From positions 434,001 to 498,000 of the forward strand of contig NZ_WKJK01000003.1 of the NCBI RefSeq assembly GCF_009674535.1: DNA of 64,000 nucleotides, in the 5' to 3' direction. Made by a program: the position numbers and the translations under genes. The stretch is from Duganella guangzhouensis (GTDB taxonomy: Bacteria; Pseudomonadota; Gammaproteobacteria; Burkholderiales; Burkholderiaceae_D). The notes beneath the pieces are model-generated. The model worked only from the letters and a program-made list of their open reading frames with translations. It had not been told where the DNA came from and did no database searches. Of the stretch, positions 60,745 to 64,000 are shown piece after piece; the first letter of the stretch is position 1; each line of letters begins with the position of its first letter.

Positions 60745-61923
60745 ATGAATGACACGCCCATACTATCCGCGCTGGACAGCGCCACGCTGTTGCCGCAAGC
60801 CGCCAAAGTAGCGCTGATTACCGGCATCACCGGTCAAGACGGATCCTATCTGGCCGAGCTGCTGCTCGACAAGGGCTATGTGGTGCATGGCATCGTGCGC
60901 CGCACCTCCGGTCACAACACCGGCCGCATCGATCATCTGCTGGGCGCCAGCGACGCCGCCGGCGGCCGCCTGTACCTGCACGACGGCGACTTGATCGACG
61001 GCGCCTCGCTGCTGCGCATCATGGCGGCGGTGCGGCCGGACGAGGTCTACAACCTGGCCGCCCAAAGCCATGTCGCCAGCTCGTTCCAGGTGCCCGAGTA
61101 CACCGCCCAGACCGACGCGCTGGGACCGTTGCGGCTGCTGGAGGCGATCCGCACGCTGGGCCTGACCCACCACACCCGCTTTTATCAGGCCTCCAGCTCG
61201 GAACTGTATGGCCAGACGCTGGTCTCGCCACAATCGGAAAGCACCGTGTTCGCGCCGCGCAGCCCGTACGCGGCGGCCAAGCTGTACGCCTACTGGATCA
61301 CCGTCAATTACCGCGAGGCCTATGGCATCTACGCCTGCAACGGCATCCTGTTCAACCACGAATCGCCGCGCCGCGGCAGCGAGTTCGTGACGCGCAAGAT
61401 CACCCTGGCGCTGGCCCGTATCGCCTGCGGCCAGCAGCAAACGCTGTTGCTCGGCAATCTGGCCGCGCTGCGCGACTGGGGCCACGCGCGCGATTACGTG
61501 GCGATGCAATGGCTGATGCTGCAGCAGCGCAGCGCGCGCGACTACGTCATCGCCACCGGCGTCCAATACAGCGTGCGCCACTTCGTCGAATCCGCCGCAA
61601 GCGAACTCGGCATGACGCTCGAATGGTCCGGCAGCGGCCTGCACGAGCGCGCCAGAATCTGCGCGCTGCAGGCCGGTTCGGCGGCGGCCGCGCATTGCCA
61701 CCTCGGCCAGGTGGTGGCGCAGGTCGACCCGGCGCTGTTCCGCCCGACCGAGGTCGGTGCCCTGCTGGGCGACGCCAGCCTGGCGCGCCAGCAACTGGGC
61801 TGGGTGCCGCAACACAGCTTTGCGCAACTGGTGCGCGCCATGGTGCGGTCCGACCTGGCGCTGGCCATGAGCGCGCCGGCCGCCATTCCGGCGGCCGCCA
61901 CTCACCAGGAGAATCTCGCATGA
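60745..61923 (+). CDS. gmd: GDP-mannose 4,6-dehydratase
   Basis: A 392-residue extended SDR enzyme: NAD(P) motif [12 protein letters not shown] (28-39), [14 protein letters not shown], catalytic SSSELYGQ and Y-x3-K in [29 protein letters not shown]. It makes GDP-4-keto-6-deoxy-mannose, the first step to GDP-L-fucose. About 20 residues precede the NAD motif, longer than most relatives. Start ATG 60745 with GGAGAAG upstream. It overlaps fcl by 4 bases (ATGA). Confidence 0.93.
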   Translation: MNDTPILSALDSATLLPQAAKVALITGITGQDGSYLAELLLDKGYVVHGIVRRTSGHNTGRIDHLLGASDAAGGRLYLHDGDLIDGASLLRIMAAVRPDEVYNLAAQSHVASSFQVPEYTAQTDALGPLRLLEAIRTLGLTHHTRFYQASSSELYGQTLVSPQSESTVFAPRSPYAAAKLYAYWITVNYREAYGIYACNGILFNHESPRRGSEFVTRKITLALARIACGQQQTLLLGNLAALRDWGHARDYVAMQWLMLQQRSARDYVIATGVQYSVRHFVESAASELGMTLEWSGSGLHERARICALQAGSAAAAHCHLGQVVAQVDPALFRPTEVGALLGDASLARQQLGWVPQHSFAQLVRAMVRSDLALAMSAPAAIPAAATHQENLA

Positions 61924-62996
61924 ACCAATTCAGTCAACGGATTTTCGTCGCCGGCCACACCGGGCTGGTCGGCTCGGCGATCCTGCGCGCGCTGCGCCGC
62001 CAGGGCTATACCAACCTGCTGACCTGTTCGCGGGCCCAGCTCGACTTGACCGACCAGGCCCAGGTGCGCAGCCTGTTCAAGCGCGAATCGATCGACGTGG
62101 TCTACCTGGCCGCCGCCACCGTCGGCGGCATCCATGCCAACAACAGCTACCCGGCCGAATTCATCTACTCCAACATGGCGATCGAGGCCAATGTGATCCA
62201 CGAGGCGTGGCGCCATGGCACCCAGAAGCTGCTATTCCTCGGCTCATCGTGCATCTACCCGCGGCTGGCGCCGCAACCGATCCCCGAGGCGGCGCTGCTG
62301 CACGGCGCGCTGGAACCGACCAACGAGCCTTACGCCATCGCCAAGATCGCCGGCATCAAGATCTGCGAAAGCTACAACCGCCAGTACGGCACCCGCTTCC
62401 GCAGCGTCATGCCGACCAATTTGTACGGGCCGGGCGACAACTACCATGCCGAGAACAGCCATGTGATCCCGGCCCTGATACGGCGCCTGCACGAGGCCAA
62501 ACACAGCGGCGCCGGCGAGGTGCTGATCTGGGGCACCGGCGAGGCCCGCCGCGAGTTCCTGTATGTCGACGACCTGGCCGACGCCTGCCTGCACGTGATG
62601 AGCGTCAGCGAGGATTGCTACCGCAGCGTGACCAAGCCGATGGTGTCGCACCTGAACATCGGCAGCGGCGAGGAAATCACCATCGCCATGCTGGCGCAGC
62701 TGGTGGCGCAAGTGGTCGGCTACAGCGGCCGCCTGGTGTTTGACTTGACGCGCCCCGACGGCACGCCGCGCAAGCTGCTCGACAGCGCCAGCCTCGGCAA
62801 GCTGGGCTGGCGCGCCAGCGTGACGCTGGCGCGCGGCCTGCAGGAAACCTACCATAGTTTCCTGCGCGCCGAGCAGGCCGGCAGCCGCCAGCAGCCGGCG
62901 CGCGCGCTCGATCCGGTCTCGCGCCGGCTGCGCGGCCAGTTCCAGCCGGCGCCGTCGCTGGCGCACGCCTACGCCGACATGCGCGTGCCCTACTGA
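61920..62996 (+). CDS. fcl: GDP-L-fucose synthase
   Basis: A 358-residue epimerase/reductase: [15 protein letters not shown], catalytic Ser in SSCIYP and Y-x3-K in [10 protein letters not shown]. It converts the Gmd product to GDP-L-fucose with NADPH. It is about 35-45 residues longer than usual, with a C-terminal tail that ends ADMRVPY. The gmd-fcl pair implies fucose in the exopolysaccharide. Start ATG 61920. Confidence 0.93.
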   Translation: MNQFSQRIFVAGHTGLVGSAILRALRRQGYTNLLTCSRAQLDLTDQAQVRSLFKRESIDVVYLAAATVGGIHANNSYPAEFIYSNMAIEANVIHEAWRHGTQKLLFLGSSCIYPRLAPQPIPEAALLHGALEPTNEPYAIAKIAGIKICESYNRQYGTRFRSVMPTNLYGPGDNYHAENSHVIPALIRRLHEAKHSGAGEVLIWGTGEARREFLYVDDLADACLHVMSVSEDCYRSVTKPMVSHLNIGSGEEITIAMLAQLVAQVVGYSGRLVFDLTRPDGTPRKLLDSASLGKLGWRASVTLARGLQETYHSFLRAEQAGSRQQPARALDPVSRRLRGQFQPAPSLAHAYADMRVPY

Positions 62997-63002
62997 GCCC
63001 GG

Positions 63003-64000
63003 GTGCCCGTGTCGACCACCCGTGAGCACGCGGCGCGCGCCACCACACTGGCGGCGTTGCGCCGGCCGTTGCTCGTCAGCCTGACCAACCAGCTGCTCGG
63101 CAGCGGCGCCAATTTTCTGGTCGGGATCTATCTGGCGCGCAGCCTGGCGCTGGCCGAGTTTGGCCTGTACGGCATCTGCTACGGCCTCTGCACGCTGTAT
63201 ATCGGCGTCGGCAACGCCATGCTGCTGACCCAGATGACGGTCAGCATGGCGGGCCAGCCGCTCGCCGCCCAGGCCGCCTATGCCGGACGGGTGCTGGCCA
63301 CCATCCTGCTGCTGGGCGGCACCGTGCTGCTGGCCGGCGCCGGCGCTGGCGTGGCGCTGTGGCTGTGGCTGGGCGCGGCGCCCTACCTGGGGCTGGTGGT
63401 GCCGGTGGCGCTGGCGGCGGCGCTGATGTTGTGCGGCGAGTTTTTCATCACCTATGCCTACATCCGCCATCACGAACGCGCCGCGTTGCTGGTCAATGCC
63501 GCCGCGCTGGTGGTGGTGGCGGGCGGACTGGCGGCGCTGCGCCTGCTCGGCCGCGCGCCCGACGCCGCCGACGTGCTGTTGCTGTATGCCGGCGGCAACG
63601 CGCTGGGGGCCGCGCTGGCCTACCTGAGCGCGCCGCTGGCGTGGCGCCAGCCGCTGCCGCAGCTGCGTGGCCACTGGCGCAGCGCCAGGGGCCACGGCGG
63701 CTGGTCGCTGGGCGGCGTGGCGATCAGTTGGGTGCAGGCGCAAAGCGCGACCTACACGCTGGCGGCGATGCTGGGGCCGGCCGGCGCCGGGCTGGCCAAT
63801 CTGAGCCGCCTGTTCATCTCGCCGTTCACCTTCCTGGTGCCGGCGGTGAACAAGATCGCGCTGCCACGGCTGGCCGCGCTGCGCGCCAGCGATCCGCGCC
63901 GCATGCGCCGGCTGGCCACCCAGCTGGCGCTGGTGATGGTGCTGCTGGCGGCGTTGTACGCGCTGCTGCTGCTGTGCTGCCTGGGCTGGCTGGCGCCGTT
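63003..64000 (+). CDS. Wzx-type polysaccharide flippase (3' end beyond window)
   Basis: A polytopic membrane protein, truncated by the window end. The translation runs RPLLVSLTNQLLGSGANFLVGIYLARSLALAEFGLYGICYGLCTLY and continues through about ten hydrophobic helices without a stop to 64000. It resembles MATE-like or polysaccharide biosynthesis (Wzx) flippases (about 330 residues seen). Starts GTG 63003 or 63009 are both possible; neither has a clear Shine-Dalgarno sequence. It would move lipid-linked repeat units across the membrane. The coding frame is clear; the start is uncertain. Confidence 0.75.
   Translation, partial: MPVSTTREHAARATTLAALRRPLLVSLTNQLLGSGANFLVGIYLARSLALAEFGLYGICYGLCTLYIGVGNAMLLTQMTVSMAGQPLAAQAAYAGRVLATILLLGGTVLLAGAGAGVALWLWLGAAPYLGLVVPVALAAALMLCGEFFITYAYIRHHERAALLVNAAALVVVAGGLAALRLLGRAPDAADVLLLYAGGNALGAALAYLSAPLAWRQPLPQLRGHWRSARGHGGWSLGGVAISWVQAQSATYTLAAMLGPAGAGLANLSRLFISPFTFLVPAVNKIALPRLAALRASDPRRMRRLATQLALVMVLLAALYALLLLCCLGWLAP

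Noticed and set aside
1..64000. tRNA, rRNA, CRISPR, insertion sequence or prophage features
   Set aside because: None was seen: no cloverleaf or rRNA-like stretch, no regular direct repeats with spacers, no transposase or integrase motif.

Overview
The window is GC-rich, almost fully coding Gram-negative DNA. Its TonB-dependent receptors, RND efflux pump, lipid A and exopolysaccharide genes, many OmpR-type two-component systems, and the style of its Fur-like operators suggest a betaproteobacterium, most likely Oxalobacteraceae (Duganella/Massilia/Janthinobacterium-like). That assignment is inferred from gene content and protein style, not from a marker gene. I see no rRNA, tRNA, CRISPR array, transposase or prophage.

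Layout. 1-2.5 kb: a truncated response regulator, a CzcE-like metal protein, a four-repeat DUF347 membrane protein and an orphan regulator. 2.6-12.8 kb (+ strand): a two-component system, an RND tripartite pump, an ATP-grasp-like protein and a DegT-type aminotransferase, closely spaced. 12.8-17.8 kb (- strand, converging on the previous run): DUF347 protein, small exported protein, UppP, PAP2 phosphatase, a second ATP-grasp-like protein and a secreted beta-propeller. 17.8-23 kb: a TonB receptor divergent from a small flavin/heme electron-transfer operon (outer-membrane protein, FMN-binding protein, ApbE, 4-TM cytochrome-like protein) behind a Fur-like box. 23-30 kb: an ArnA-type UDP-glucuronate decarboxylase, then fiu-Sel1-piuC (catecholate siderophore uptake), divergent from a two-component system. 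30-40 kb: an ArnT-like glycosyltransferase and two paralogous QseBC/PmrAB-like two-component systems flanking a TonB receptor plus class A acid phosphatase, then a Fur-superfamily regulator. 40-43.4 kb: proVWX betaine uptake. 43.8-47.9 kb: a FecI/FecR/FecA-type iron signalling set. 47.9-50.6 kb: two periplasmic-binding-protein-like genes and two small unknowns. 50.6-64 kb: an exopolysaccharide cluster (tandem glycosyltransferase, Wza, Wzc, GNAT, GMC-type oxidoreductase, WcaJ-like transferase, Gmd, Fcl, truncated flippase).

The most striking signal is regulatory. Nine copies of a direct repeat, (A/T)TTAA-N6-ATTAA with an 11-bp period, sit upstream of genes across the first 40 kb. This is the architecture of QseB/PmrA boxes (TTAA half-sites, 11-bp period), and the window encodes two QseB/PmrA-like regulators. 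The marked genes include both DUF347 genes, the UppP/PAP2/ATP-grasp operon, the ArnA-like decarboxylase, the ArnT-like transferase, the regulators' own locus, two TonB receptors and the Fur-like gene. I infer an envelope-remodelling regulon comparable to the enterobacterial PmrA regulon but with different members. The two convergent operons that each carry an ATP-grasp-like paralogue are the best candidate for an undescribed biosynthetic and export system.
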